A stretch of DNA of 64,000 nucleotides from Sclerotinia nivalis (taxonomy: Eukaryota; Ascomycota; Leotiomycetes; Helotiales; Sclerotiniaceae), in assembly GCA_029531795.1 (NCBI GenBank), contig JAPEIS010000016.1, positions 62,001-126,000 on the forward strand, in the 5' to 3' direction. Both the position numbers and the translations under genes were made by a program. The notes under the pieces are model-generated. The model was not told the origin of the DNA. It saw nothing but the letters and a program-made list of their open reading frames with translations, and ran no database searches. Shown here in pieces: positions 1 to 11,030 of this stretch. How positions within the stretch are numbered: position 1 is the first letter of the stretch; every line of letters begins with the position of its first letter.

Positions 1-1
1 T

Positions 2-2221
2 GCGGGTACGGGAAACATGACCTATGTCGCAAATGCAACGAATGCCACTGCAGATTATGTTTCTTACACTCATGGTGTCTATCAGCGAAATGCTCATGGC
101 CAAGAAGTTTTGATGAAACCATCAAACATCACATGGAGGACGCTTGGTGGGAGTATTGATCTGTACTTCTATGCTGGCCCAACACAAGAAAAAGTTACAA
201 AGGCATATCAAATGAGTGCTGTTGGGCTTCCGGCTATGCAACAATATTTTACATTCGGATATCACCAATGTCGATGGGGCTACTCAAACTGGACTGAACT
301 CGGCAAGGTCGTTGACAATTTTGCAAACTTTGGTCTTCCATTAGAGACCATTTGGTTGGATATCGATTACATGAATCAATATCGCGACTTTGAGGTTGAC
401 GAAGGCAGATTTGGGCATTCTGAAGGAGCTAAATTCCTTTCCAAACTTCACGGAAATGGACAGCATATTGTTCCAATTGTTGACTCGGCAATTTACATTC
501 CTAATCCCGAAAATGCAACCGATGCGTATCCACCTTTCAGTCGTGGTAATGAAACTGGCAGTTTTATGTTGAATCCTGATGGTAGTTTGTATATAGGAAG
601 TGTATGGCCCGGTTACACGGTTTTCCCTGATTGGATTGGGTCCGTGTTGAATGGCACAGGAGCACACAAATGGTGGATAGACGAACTCACAACATGGCAT
701 TCAAAATTTTCCTTCGATGGTATTTGGATTGACATGAGCGAAGTTTCTTCTTTCTGTGTTGGCTCATGCGGGAGCAACAATCTCACTCTCAATCCCGTTC
801 ATCCACCATTTCTTCTACCAGGCGAACCAGGGAATGTCGATTTCAGCTACCCGGAAGGATTTAATCTCACTAATGCTACTGAAGCCGCATCTGCATCTTC
901 TGCCTCTGCCAGTCAATCCTCAGCTTATGCTACCTCAACAGCAACAGTATCATCCTCCACAACTTATATCCGCACAACACCAACACCAGGATTCCGCGAT
1001 ATAGTTTATCCTCCATACGCCATTAACAATTTCCAAGGAGCATTAGATGTCCATGCAGTGTCACCAAATGCAACGCATCATGGTGGAACACAAGAATATG
1101 ACTACCATAATCTGTTCGGAACCCAAATTTTAAACGCCACGTACAACGCCCTCCGTAATGTCTTCCCATCTAAACGTCCATTTATCATTGGCCGTTCTAC
1201 TTTTGCAGGATCTGGTAAGTGGGCTGGCCATTGGGGAGGTGATAATTATTCTCTATGGGCCTACATGTTCTTCTCTATCCCACAAGCTCTCTCGTTTTCT
1301 TTATTCGGAATTCCCATGTTCGGAGCAGATACTTGTGGCTTCTCCGGTAATAGTGACGAAGAACTCTGCAATCGCTGGATGCAACTCTCCGCTTTCTTTC
1401 CATTTTACCGAAATCACAATACTTTGGCTGCCAATTCACAAGAACCATACGTGTGGGCATCCGTCATCGATGCCACTAAGGCGGCTACTACGATCAGATA
1501 TACACTTCTCCCATATATCTATACCACGTTCCACTTGGCACATTCCACCGGCTCAACCGTGATGAGGGCTCTTGCCTGGGAATTCCCCAATGACCCCACC
1601 CTCGCGTCTGCAGATCGACAGTTTTTACTCGGCCCAAACATTCTGGTAACCCCTGTCTTGGAACAAGGCGCTACTTCCGTCGGTGGTGTATTCCCTGGAT
1701 CTGGAAAGGGGCAGGTCTGGTACGATTGGTATAACCAGTCTGCCATTACCTCATCCCCTGGTCAAAACATCACAATTGACGCACCGCTTGGTCATATCCC
1801 AGTTTACATCCGCGGTGGTGCCATTCTCCCGATTCAGGAGCCCGCATTGACGACTCGAGAATGCAGAAAAAATCCTTGGGGATTGTTGGTTGCATCCAGC
1901 TTGGAAGGAACTGCTAGTGGTGAACTGTATCTGGACGATGGAGAATCTGTGATTCCCAATGCTACTCTTTGGGTTGATTTCTCGATGACGCAAAATTCAC
2001 TATACGCATCAGGACGAGGTAATTACGTCGACAGTAACTCGCTTGCGAATATCACAATCATGGGTGTCTCGTCACCTGTTAGCAATGTTAATTGGAATGG
2101 TGCTAGTCTCACCAGCGGGTGGACATACAATTCTACTAGCCAAGTACTCGCTGTCAAGGGATTGAGTAATTCTACAAGTGATGGAGCTTGGAACAGTGAT
2201 TGGGTGTTGAAGTGGGCTTGA
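2..2221 (+). CDS. GH31 alpha-glucosidase, 3' part (5' end outside window)
   Basis: This is the carboxy-terminal part of a glycoside hydrolase family 31 alpha-glucosidase, which releases glucose from maltose and malto-oligosaccharides, normally as a secreted or wall-bound enzyme. The frame is already open at base 2, so the true start lies upstream; the ATG at 17 is internal. The nucleophile motif WIDMSE has its Asp at 731-733, and the acid/base Asp sits in GHWGGDN at 1241-1243. A Ser/Ala/Thr-rich insert (about 880-990) separates two parts of the catalytic barrel, as is common in fungal members. Many N-x-S/T sequons fit a secreted glycoprotein. The visible 739 codons carry no intron and end in TGA. 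Seen directly: motifs and open frame. Family knowledge: activity. Exact substrate range cannot be read. Confidence 0.93.
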   Translation, partial: AGTGNMTYVANATNATADYVSYTHGVYQRNAHGQEVLMKPSNITWRTLGGSIDLYFYAGPTQEKVTKAYQMSAVGLPAMQQYFTFGYHQCRWGYSNWTELGKVVDNFANFGLPLETIWLDIDYMNQYRDFEVDEGRFGHSEGAKFLSKLHGNGQHIVPIVDSAIYIPNPENATDAYPPFSRGNETGSFMLNPDGSLYIGSVWPGYTVFPDWIGSVLNGTGAHKWWIDELTTWHSKFSFDGIWIDMSEVSSFCVGSCGSNNLTLNPVHPPFLLPGEPGNVDFSYPEGFNLTNATEAASASSASASQSSAYATSTATVSSSTTYIRTTPTPGFRDIVYPPYAINNFQGALDVHAVSPNATHHGGTQEYDYHNLFGTQILNATYNALRNVFPSKRPFIIGRSTFAGSGKWAGHWGGDNYSLWAYMFFSIPQALSFSLFGIPMFGADTCGFSGNSDEELCNRWMQLSAFFPFYRNHNTLAANSQEPYVWASVIDATKAATTIRYTLLPYIYTTFHLAHSTGSTVMRALAWEFPNDPTLASADRQFLLGPNILVTPVLEQGATSVGGVFPGSGKGQVWYDWYNQSAITSSPGQNITIDAPLGHIPVYIRGGAILPIQEPALTTRECRKNPWGLLVASSLEGTASGELYLDDGESVIPNATLWVDFSMTQNSLYASGRGNYVDSNSLANITIMGVSSPVSNVNWNGASLTSGWTYNSTSQVLAVKGLSNSTSDGAWNSDWVLKWA

Positions 2222-2831
2222 AAGAAATCTTTCAAGCCTGGAACGGTCGTATTAAAATGGTTTGAAGTCATGACCAGACCCTTGAGGTTGGAGTGACATA
2301 ACATGCAATGGATCGCAAGAGTGGCAAAGTCTGAAGTAGTATGGACGCTGAAAGCATGAAATATTGACATCATAATTTCCATATCGAAATAAGTTGAATG
2401 GAGTAATACGTAGAATGGATGAATACTTTGAATGTTTGAATTGTATTGAATGTGGTTTGCAGATACTGCGTTAGATTTGTCCTACATGAGATTCACGCGC
2501 ATCAATGAAATCAATCCTAGTGGTGTTATTCAGAATACGAGGTTATACTTTCGTATGTACAGAGTAAATTCCTGATGTATATACTTCAATTTGTTTAAAG
2601 TGACTTTACTCGAAATATATGTTGGAAATTCATCTACATCAGTGTACGGATGACGAACCTAAATATGTTCAAATCTCGGGGTTTGGAATATCAATCTGGC
2701 CCCATATTTCTACTCCGCGATAGCCCGTATTATCGCGTAGTGTTCAGGATTGAGTCGCTACTGTCCTTAATCCCCTCCCGTGTCCTCGCCAGTATGCTAT
2801 TTTTTCATCGGTATTCTTTCCTATTATGTCT
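2222..2831. other. Intergenic, no gene seen
   Basis: This is AT-rich DNA between two convergent units, the alpha-glucosidase and the minus-strand DOMON-b561 pseudogene. A plus-strand open stretch from about 2650 continues into the pseudogene and is its antisense shadow. No promoter or RNA gene is recognisable. Confidence 0.5.
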
Positions 2832-4531
2832 TTATTTCTCTCCGCTCCCGGTCTTCTTCATTTTGTTGCCGAGAAGCTTCCCTAAACTCCTGTACCTAGG
2901 GACCGCTATTATCAAATAGACCAAGGCTTCTAATCCCGCTGTGAGTCCATGGGCGATTTCACCACCCTTCGTATTTCTAGCCAATTGCAATCCTAAGCCG
3001 CCGTTGACTATTCCTAATATGAGCAGTGCTCGTCCGTACCAAGTATGTATATATCCCAGAAAACCTCTAGCGTGTTGCCTTTAGTAAGCGAGGTGATGAA
3101 GGATGTCCAAGACAGGTTGAATAAGAAAGAGGATAAAGAGAGCTAGACCGTAACTCATGTGCGTTTTGCCCTGGTATTTAAATAGCTATGATATGTCAGT
3201 TATTTTCCACCATCACTTTCAATACTGAAAAGAGAGATACAATAACGGGGTGATGATCTTCGAAGGATGTGGGAAAGCACGCACATAATCCTTAAACATC
3301 GCCAACTTCACGTCCAATCCGAATCCAACAATAAGCATCGCCATACTGAATACTTGAAAAGCTGCATAAATCCACCATTTTCCAAACACAGCCATGGATA
3401 TTGCTCCTAATGGGAAGGGAACAATCATCGTTATACTCATTATAGTACCATGTGCAATATTGGTAGGCATTTATTGCTGAGGTGGAAGTTCCGTACTCCT
3501 CACCTCCACCTCCAACTGCAAGTGAATCAGATCCGGAGGCGGATGGACTTGCGGCAGTGGCACTAGATAAGAACGGATTCCCGTCTGAATCAATTACGGC
3601 AGTTGTGAGATCGTATGTAAACTGCCGGTAGCTATCATCGCCATATTGAATTATGGTATTGTGAGAAAGTTGGATTGCTAGGGCCATATACGTAGCTAGT
3701 TCATAAGCATTAAATCATATGATCCTTCGTAATTAAATATAAAAAGACTTCGCTTTCCTTTTTAGAATAATCAATCGTTTTCATTAATCTTTTTATATAC
3801 TCATTATATACAACCCCAACTTATTGTTATTTACATTAATTCTACTATTCGAAGTTTATATAATATAATCTGATCAGTTCGTATCCTATTCCCCCTCGCA
3901 GTGTACTATCGGGACGTATGTATCTCGACCTACCTCTTTCACAGTATATGACGTGGAGGTGCTATCGATTGGAAAGTCTATATTCCAAGCAGCTATCCAC
4001 GGTGAAGCCGTGGCTGTTGTAAAGGTGAGAGGGCAATTCGTACCTAGCTCATGTCTGTCAGCTAACATTGATCATTGACTCTCTTCCCCATACGATGCCT
4101 CGAGATTGGGAACAATCAACCGTCTCCAGGGACCATAAAAGACACACATAAAACATTCGCTCTCATCAGCCCTCCGGTAATGACCTTGTCCTCCGTTCCT
4201 CGCACTAATTGTAACATTTCCATCGCCGTCGCTATACATTATAAATATATATGCGCCGACCATTGTGCGACCAATACCTAATGTAACTCATTGATATGTA
4301 TCTGGTGCGCTGAGCTGAAAATAGATGTTTCCTGAACCAGCCGAAACTGTTGTGGATGGTATGCCCAGGGAATATGTTGTGCCTTGGGAAGGAGAAAAAG
4401 TTGCCAGAGCAGAGACTACGAAGCTTTGTTAGTTGTTTATTGGTGATAGTGGTGTCTTCTATCTCCAGGGCTGCGTACTGCATGTCAGGGCCTTTAATGC
4501 GCTGAGTGAAACTTGCCACAATGAATTTCAT
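2832..4531 (-). pseudogene. DOMON plus cytochrome b561 membrane protein, broken by an LTR and point lesions
   Basis: Read on the minus strand, pieces of one protein follow in order. First comes a hydrophobic/leader start near 4531, then a DOMON beta-sandwich (IYFQLSAP, then GAYIFIMYSDGDGNV). A Ser/Ala/Gly linker follows, then cytochrome b561 helices (AHGTIMS, GKWWIYAAFQVF, HTWYGRALLILG). Intact family members are fungal secreted-plus-membrane haem proteins related to cellobiose dehydrogenase cytochromes and ferric reductases. Lesions seen: TGA where a Trp is expected (plus 4288-4290), frame changes between about 4060 and 4200 and near 4420, TAA in the last helices (plus 3081-3083), and a solo LTR at 3660-3943. 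Deleting the LTR and one target duplication leaves the frame continuous, so the LTR entered a formerly coding exon. The last codons end at 2832. Confidence 0.75.
3660..3943. mobile_element. Solo LTR, copy A (284 bp)
   Basis: The element starts TGTGAGAAAG and ends CTCTTTCACA, giving the TG...CA ends and short inverted termini of an LTR. It is flanked by a 4-bp direct repeat GTAT (3656-3659 and 3944-3947), the expected target duplication. A closely related 286-bp copy lies at 50965-51250. No gag or pol sequence lies beside it, so it is the product of LTR-LTR recombination of a retrotransposon. Most differences from copy B are C/T or G/A, and copy A usually has the A or T. Confidence 0.85.
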
Positions 4532-5617
4532 TTTCGCAAAAATTCAATGTGATTAAAACCAGCAACTATGAATCCATATCACCTGGAAAGGTTTTCAAAT
4601 AATCATTCAAACCTTTCATTAATTCCATGTTGCTATATTAATTGTTTGATTGACCACAACTTGAGGTTCAGGCAAAATAGAAACAGCTTTGCTCATTATC
4701 ATACATTTCTCTGATTCACCTACGGCAGCGTGAAGACAGGATGAAATAGAAATGATTAGAAATTATGATGAGAGTTCCAGGGCAATGAACGCGAAACGTT
4801 ATAAGCTGTTAATATGAGGGTAATGTAACTTTGGTATGTAAACACCCTTGCAAAAATGCTACTACCGACTCAATATTATGCTAGCCACATTACATCTCCT
4901 TATGAGTATTAAACGAAGGAATGATTAATTATGAAGAGTTCAAATTGAATAGATCTGTACCAGTATTTTACATTGAAGAGGGTGACGACGCCTTATTAAT
5001 CAGTGGAGACAGTGTGGTCAAGAACTAACCTTAAGGCCTTGGCTAGTGCTATAAACTTGCGCGCACAGCGTGAAAGCCTGAAAATAATCGCAATGCAACA
5101 GCATCAACAATTCGAACAACCCACGGAACCAACATATCTTAACCCTAATGCTAAAAATCACGATTCTGCCACAATTCTTCTACTGATAATGATTATGTTC
5201 ATGAGAAATAATGCGTTCACGTACGACTTCAATGCAGGATACTCCGCGTGTAATTCCTATGATGAAAAACTATACTCACCACTTCTCTTCATCTCTCCTC
5301 TCTCCCTTAAGCTATGACTCCATAATCTTCATCGGCTCAGTTTGATGATGTACTGTACATTGGTTTGATGGTCAGCAATTACGCATGATGGCGAATCCTT
5401 ATGGCGAATCCTTTTAGCCCTCATCTTGGCCTGTACTTGACTCAGCCCCATGTAGCGCAGGATTCGAGAGGCTGACCGAGCTATATTCAGCGCCCCCACC
5501 TACAATCCACAGTTCAATGTGACGTTTACCTGAACCGTTTATTAATCACTGAAGTCTCCTGGCTTCGTCGGTATTCTTATCGCATGTCGACATTGTGAGA
5601 GACACTTAGCTCCAGCA
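4532..5617. other. Intergenic, no gene seen
   Basis: This region separates two divergently oriented units and should hold promoter sequence for both the pseudogene and the multidomain gene at 5618. No convincing TATA box, repeat or RNA gene was found. An open plus-strand stretch at 5003-5317 has no recognisable domain. Confidence 0.45.
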
Positions 5618-8600
5618 ATGTCTGACGCTGGCTTGTGGGATTCGGAGCCGCCATTACAGAAATTACCAGAGGGAGAAACCCGCATTTTTCCTCCTGATGG
5701 TGTTAATGCATCAGGAGTTCAATGGCGCGAAGCCTCGCGCGGCGTTGCAACAGGCAATGGTGGTGGTTTCGCCGAAAGTCATGATGGTGATAGGCAAGCA
5801 CAGAGGATTTCTGATATCCAGACAACCTTTGTACAACTGCCACTCCCTTTCAGGTGCGATCAATGCCCTCGATCATACTACAGGGCGAAAGATTTGCAAT
5901 GGCACCGATACAAGCATGCAACCGGGTTGCTTTTCACTTGTGACGACTGTGAGAGAATGTTTCCGACGAACCATGATTTTGAAGTTCGTATGCCTGAAAC
6001 CCTTGGCCGAATTTGTCAAATCTAACTTGGAACCAGGAGCACAAGTCGGTAGGTTGTAAAAAGACTCGAGATGGGCAGCAGCCGGAGAAATTCATAGCTT
6101 CCAATATGCCATTATACATGCAGAGATACGACCCGTCTGCCTCTAGCCACGAACCGAAACGTTATGATTTTACGGGACTGGATACGACCTCAGCTCATGG
6201 AGATCCTTTGCATTGCGACACAGGAGAAGATGCTTATATCAAGCTCGGACGTGGACCAGTACTCTCGGGGATGCTGCCTGCAGCAGCTAATCATGTCGTT
6301 TGGTCTACATCATTCAAATCCAAACCAGATCATGCTATTAAAAATGGTCTGGAGCCTTCAGCAGCAAGTGAACTTCTTTCTGTGGAGATATCTCAGCGAA
6401 ATGCTGATGACTTGACGAGCGAGGCCTTCGAAACTTTTGAAGAGATGAACAGCCGTCATCGTAGAGAATATGACGATCTCCAACGACGGATAACGCAAAA
6501 GATGTATCTCGCGACGGACAAAACTAGGCAAGATATTCATAGGCAATGTGACGAATTGGAACGGCGACTGAAGAAACGACAGTATATGGAAACGCCATTT
6601 CTGGTAGATGCGAATACTCGGAATCGCCGAATATCGAAACAACTAAGAGCGGAAGAATCAAAAGATCATGCTGCAGCGATTTCCAATATTGACTCTGAAC
6701 TGCAGTGGATGGAGACTGAGAACGCTCTTCTACATACTCTCGAGGCTAAGGAACGAGACTTGGGCCCTGATCATATTTCCACCATTGATACAGTGAAAAA
6801 CGCTGGCCGTGTCTATTTTGATCAAGGAAAACTGGTCGAAGCAGAAGCTATGTTCTTGCGAGCTTTGCATGGGTATCAAAACGCTACCGGTCCGACACAA
6901 GTCCTAATCAATGGCGTAAAAAACAATCTTGGTCGCATCTATTACCGACAAGGCAACATGAATAAAGCCGAGGACATGTATATTCAAGCGTTGGCTAGTT
7001 TTGAAAGATATCTTGGAAGTACTCATCCCACAACTCGCAATACCGCAAACCGGTTAGGTCATGTTTATCAAAAGCAAGGTAAGCTGCAGGAAGCAGAAAG
7101 GCTCTTTGAACAGTCAATGAATCCAATGACCGAATCATCTAAAGATCTGGTCAAAAATGGATCTGCAGTATTAGATCACTTGCAGCTTGGTTCCAATCGA
7201 AAGGATGACCTCACAGGCACGAGGAAATTTACCGGAGATAATATTCGAGAACTCGGAAAAGCCTTTCGAAATAATGATACTTCGCGGAGTGCCAGCTCCA
7301 CAAATATAAGTGATACCACACGATGGGCAACTTCTGAAGATGCTTGCTTGTTACGGACCATTTCCCGAATTGGGTTGGAAGATTGGCCCGCTGTCTCAGC
7401 AGTCGTTGGTACGAAGACCGCTGAGCAGTGCCACTACCGTTATCTCAAATTCGAGAAGAGTTTCGGAATCGATCCTACTTCTTCTGACAAAGCTTCACAG
7501 ATAAAGTTTTTCATGAGTGCTGTTGAAAAGGGATCTTCATCGGAATTGGCCCATTGGTTACGAAATCATAAAGACACTTCAGTTGTGGATGATAATATTG
7601 TATTACAGTGGGATGAAAGCGGTGCCAAGCTTAAAGAAGGGAGTCTGGCAACACCTTCTACGTCTGGCCCCATGTCTCCAGCTGCATGCAAATCCATCAG
7701 CGATCACGAAATGCCCCATGGGAAGAACACTACGGACATCAGAACTCTCGTGGTCGATCCGTTCAAGAACCCACAGATTGAGTCAGATATTGCAATAAAT
7801 GCGCAATGGGACCAGGACAGTCAAGAAGAGCTACATGGAAAGGCCATGGCCTTGTTTGATTTCAAGACAGACAGCGATAACGAGCTAACTATGGTAGAAG
7901 GGCAAGTCGTTGATATTCTATGTCGACATGGACAAGGATGGCTTGTTGCAGAGGATTCTAGGACAAAGAAAAGTGGACTGGTTCCAGAGGGATATATTTG
8001 TATGCTGCACCATTTGGTTCAAGGCATTGATTCGCAAGATATCGAGGAGAAATTGACAGCATCAGCAACCGATCTAGCGAAGACAATATTAGGGAAGTCC
8101 CCATGGCTCGATCGAATGGAAGGCAGTGAACTAGAACTCGCGGTAACAATTCTGGGCAATGAAGTTCGAAGTAAATTACATGGACAAGGTTGGCCGCGGA
8201 CAACATTGGAAATGCATCGAGAAGTCCATATGGAAACGTTCCGCGATCTACTTGTGCACAGTCGAAATGAGCAAGGCCTTCAACCCTTGAAGCTTTCGCC
8301 CTCGTTGAAGACTAGAGATGACATAAATATTAATCCTCATGCAAGCCTATTTGTCAATGAGGCATATGATCCCGACGATCAAAGCGAAAATTCATTCGAC
8401 TTCTCCGCTACGGAATCTGTAGTATCGGTTGCGGATAGCATATTTTCAGCGATATCACTAACTACAGGATCCTCCATGTCATCTCTCTCGGTTTCTCAGA
8501 CTGCAACTGACCGTTTGGTGCGTCTACTTCTTGAAGACACGGTTATAAAACCACTCTGTGAAGATGCATTGCGAGAAAATGGATTGTCCCGAGAACGGTT

Positions 8601-10292
8601 TGAGCGGAACCTTAGCCGTCTACTAAAAGGCTTTGCCGTCGAACTACGAAAAGAGGCTCAAACTCGGGGAGAGCGACAGGCCGCACATCTCGTTCGCTTT
8701 CGTGCAAGGAATTCCGCACATATGATTTGCAGTACTCTTCGAACAGAAAAAGAAGAAGAAAATACAAAGGCTGGCCTTGCTACGGCTCCTCATTCTAATA
8801 TTGAAAAAGACGAGCCAGAAGGCGATATGGATGTGGAAGAAGATTCAGATGGTTTATCTGAAAGTTCTGAGGATACACCGGATGATTTTCAACATCTTGA
8901 GAATTTTGTCAAGGACTCGAAAGCGTTTCAGTCATTTCGTGAGAACCTGCGGGCTTTTATTCATCCACAGAAAGCACATCTAACAACGGTATCGACATCA
9001 ACAGTAGCCAGCCGACGGGATAGCTTATGTTCAAACCCAAATGCCCTCGCGACTGCATTGCCTGAAATGCTCGAAGATGTCAACGAAGATTCTGTTACGG
9101 TTTCTGATAATCTGGAGGCAAGTAATCATACAAGCGTGTTCATGGCATTGAGTGAGCTCCAAGTTCCAGCGAACCTGAATTTAGAGACATTCAGGAAGGT
9201 GTATCAACCAATCTCGCAAATGTTAGAACTCTTAGCTAGCGCGATTAAAACACGGAAGAGGCCACCAGTCGCACATGGAAAGACAAGGATTGAATGGAGT
9301 TGCGTGAGTTTCGTCAGTTAAATTTGCGGTCTTGGAGCATGAACTGACAATGGCAGAAATGCGGACAAAAGCTTTATGATGACTTCACAGAACTTCGTCC
9401 TGGAGCAGCAAGTCGGCTTGAACAAGCACTCTCGCACAGCGACTCGAGTGGCACCAACATAGGCCGAGGCTCAACCTTCGGTAGCTATACTGGATCCTTG
9501 TGGAGCAGTTTCTCCTCTATATCTAAACTCTGGGCCTCGAACTCCTCCCGAAAAAGCCTCGAATCTGGACTACCAACTCGCGAACCACCAAAGAGTCAAC
9601 TCGACCCGAGTAATCCAAACGCTGTAGAACCAACACCGCTTCCAGTGGAACTTTTATATCTTCTTCTATGCTACCCCTCTGGCCGCTACGCTACTCGGCT
9701 TCTGCAGTTGGATCTCCACAACCTCGAACCCAAATCCGATCAATCACTCTTCACTATTCTCCGCTCCAATTACAAATCAATGAGAGGTCAATTCTTTAGT
9801 CTCATATCGCTAAAGACCCTCAAATCCATAAAGTTTGTCCACTTCGAGATGTACCGCAGCTCGCTCATCGACGTCCGTCAAAAGGATGTCATACCACCTC
9901 CTAACCACATTGAATATCGTTACTCGCCCGCTCCTTCGGAAGTTATTCCGCCAGTTGGTGATAATCATCTCATGCATCTATTTTTACATCCAGATCACGC
10001 GGACGAAGATACTGTGTGTCTTGATCGCTTTCCTAAGAAGCTAAAAGAAAAACTCTGTTGTAAAAAGGGACAACCTACGAACTTTGGCTGGGGACTAGAG
10101 TTTGTGGAAGGTTGGGATATGAAAAGCATTTGGATAATTTCGTTTGTCATATTTGGAATTGGGAGCTTGCTGCTTGGCATTCTTTGGGCAGTCTATAAAC
10201 ACAGTATCCAGGATGCTTTTGCAATTGCAGGCTATATGGTCAGCTTCACCGCGGTTAGTGTGGGGGCCATACAGAGTTTATTAGTTATGTGA
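5618..10292 (+). CDS. Multidomain C2H2 / TPR / Myb / SH3 protein with two C-terminal membrane segments
   Basis: Model: 5618-5983, 6037-9303 and 9357-10292, giving 1522 residues. Two zinc fingers lie at about 85-130 (CDQC...HRYKH and CDDC...HKSVGC). The second is complete only if intron 1 is removed at GTTCGT (5984), with a CTAAC branch before the acceptor at 6036. A charged region follows, then three TPR-like repeats (about 345-485, AEAMFLRAL type), a Myb/SANT module (about 548-595, RWATSEDACLL) and an SH3 domain (about 722-776, ALFDF...GLVPEGYI). A conserved-looking helical block sits at about 945-1030. The last 320 residues carry WSCKCGQKLYDDF, created across intron 2, and end in two hydrophobic segments (about 1468-1491 and 1502-1522). 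That tail resembles a fungus-specific C-terminal module found on varied N-terminal domains. Function is unknown; a signalling or scaffold role is inference only. Confidence 0.85.
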
Positions 10293-10655
10293 GGAGATGG
10301 CATTATTTAATTTGGGGCTATTTGTGAGACTTTAAATCTCAAAATTATTCAAAAAAATCAGACAACAAACCATCAAGTCTCACTTCGCTTCTCCTTACCT
10401 TTTCCTTCCTCTCTCCCAGTGCAGACTGCTCAAGTTTCTTTTTCCCCTATACCTGCCACTACGAATTCTGAAACCAGAAAGCATGAAAACATGCCGCCAT
10501 TAGCCGGCTGAGATTGAAATCTCTACACCGGATATATTGTATTGTTACCAAACGTTGTGATAGCATCTAGAAAAGGCTACAAATCAACAATTTGAGCTTA
10601 TTCAACCCAGAATCACTAGTCGTACTAAATGCTAATCTATCGTTGCTCAGGTTTC
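10293..10655. other. Intergenic, no gene seen
   Basis: AT-rich 3' flank of the multidomain gene. Nothing recognisable was found before the MITE-like element at 10656. Confidence 0.4.
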
Positions 10656-10808
10656 CAGTAGTCCGGACTGCAGTCCGACAATCAGAGGCTTTCGATCTAT
10701 GGATCTAGTTGAATTACTCGAAGTAGTTGAAATATTGAATTCATTTTGAATTTTGAATCGGTTAAAAACATTTAAAACTCGAATTTAGTCTGCTAGTTCG
10801 GACTACTG
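10656..10808. mobile_element. MITE-like element, copy 1 (153 bp)
   Basis: The left end reads CAGTAGTCCGGACTG and the right end is its imperfect reverse complement (read inward CAGTAGTCCGAACTA), so the stretch has terminal inverted repeats of about 15 bp around AT-rich, non-coding DNA. The same arms occur at 45451-45672 in the opposite orientation, which makes this a dispersed family rather than a chance hairpin. It has no room for a transposase. A target duplication was not clearly resolved, so the superfamily is left open. Confidence 0.65.
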
Positions 10809-11030
10809 ACTCTCTGTCGCCATTCCAATATTTTCGAGGGAAAACACAAACCTCAATCTCGTATAAAGGGAATGCCCTCACACCAATTTCCCAGACAAAG
10901 ACATTGATTGACATGTGTAACATTAGAAGATTCAACGCACCACAAGATGTGTCGATTAAGATTTTCCTAACCCTCCAAACCAAGCTCAACTCAATCATTT
11001 TGTTCTTTTTTCTCGTCTTATTCTTTCAGT

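Noticed and set aside
2650..2919. Plus-strand open frame of 89 codons
   Set aside because: Overlaps the coding end of the minus-strand DOMON-b561 pseudogene and has no domain; an antisense shadow.
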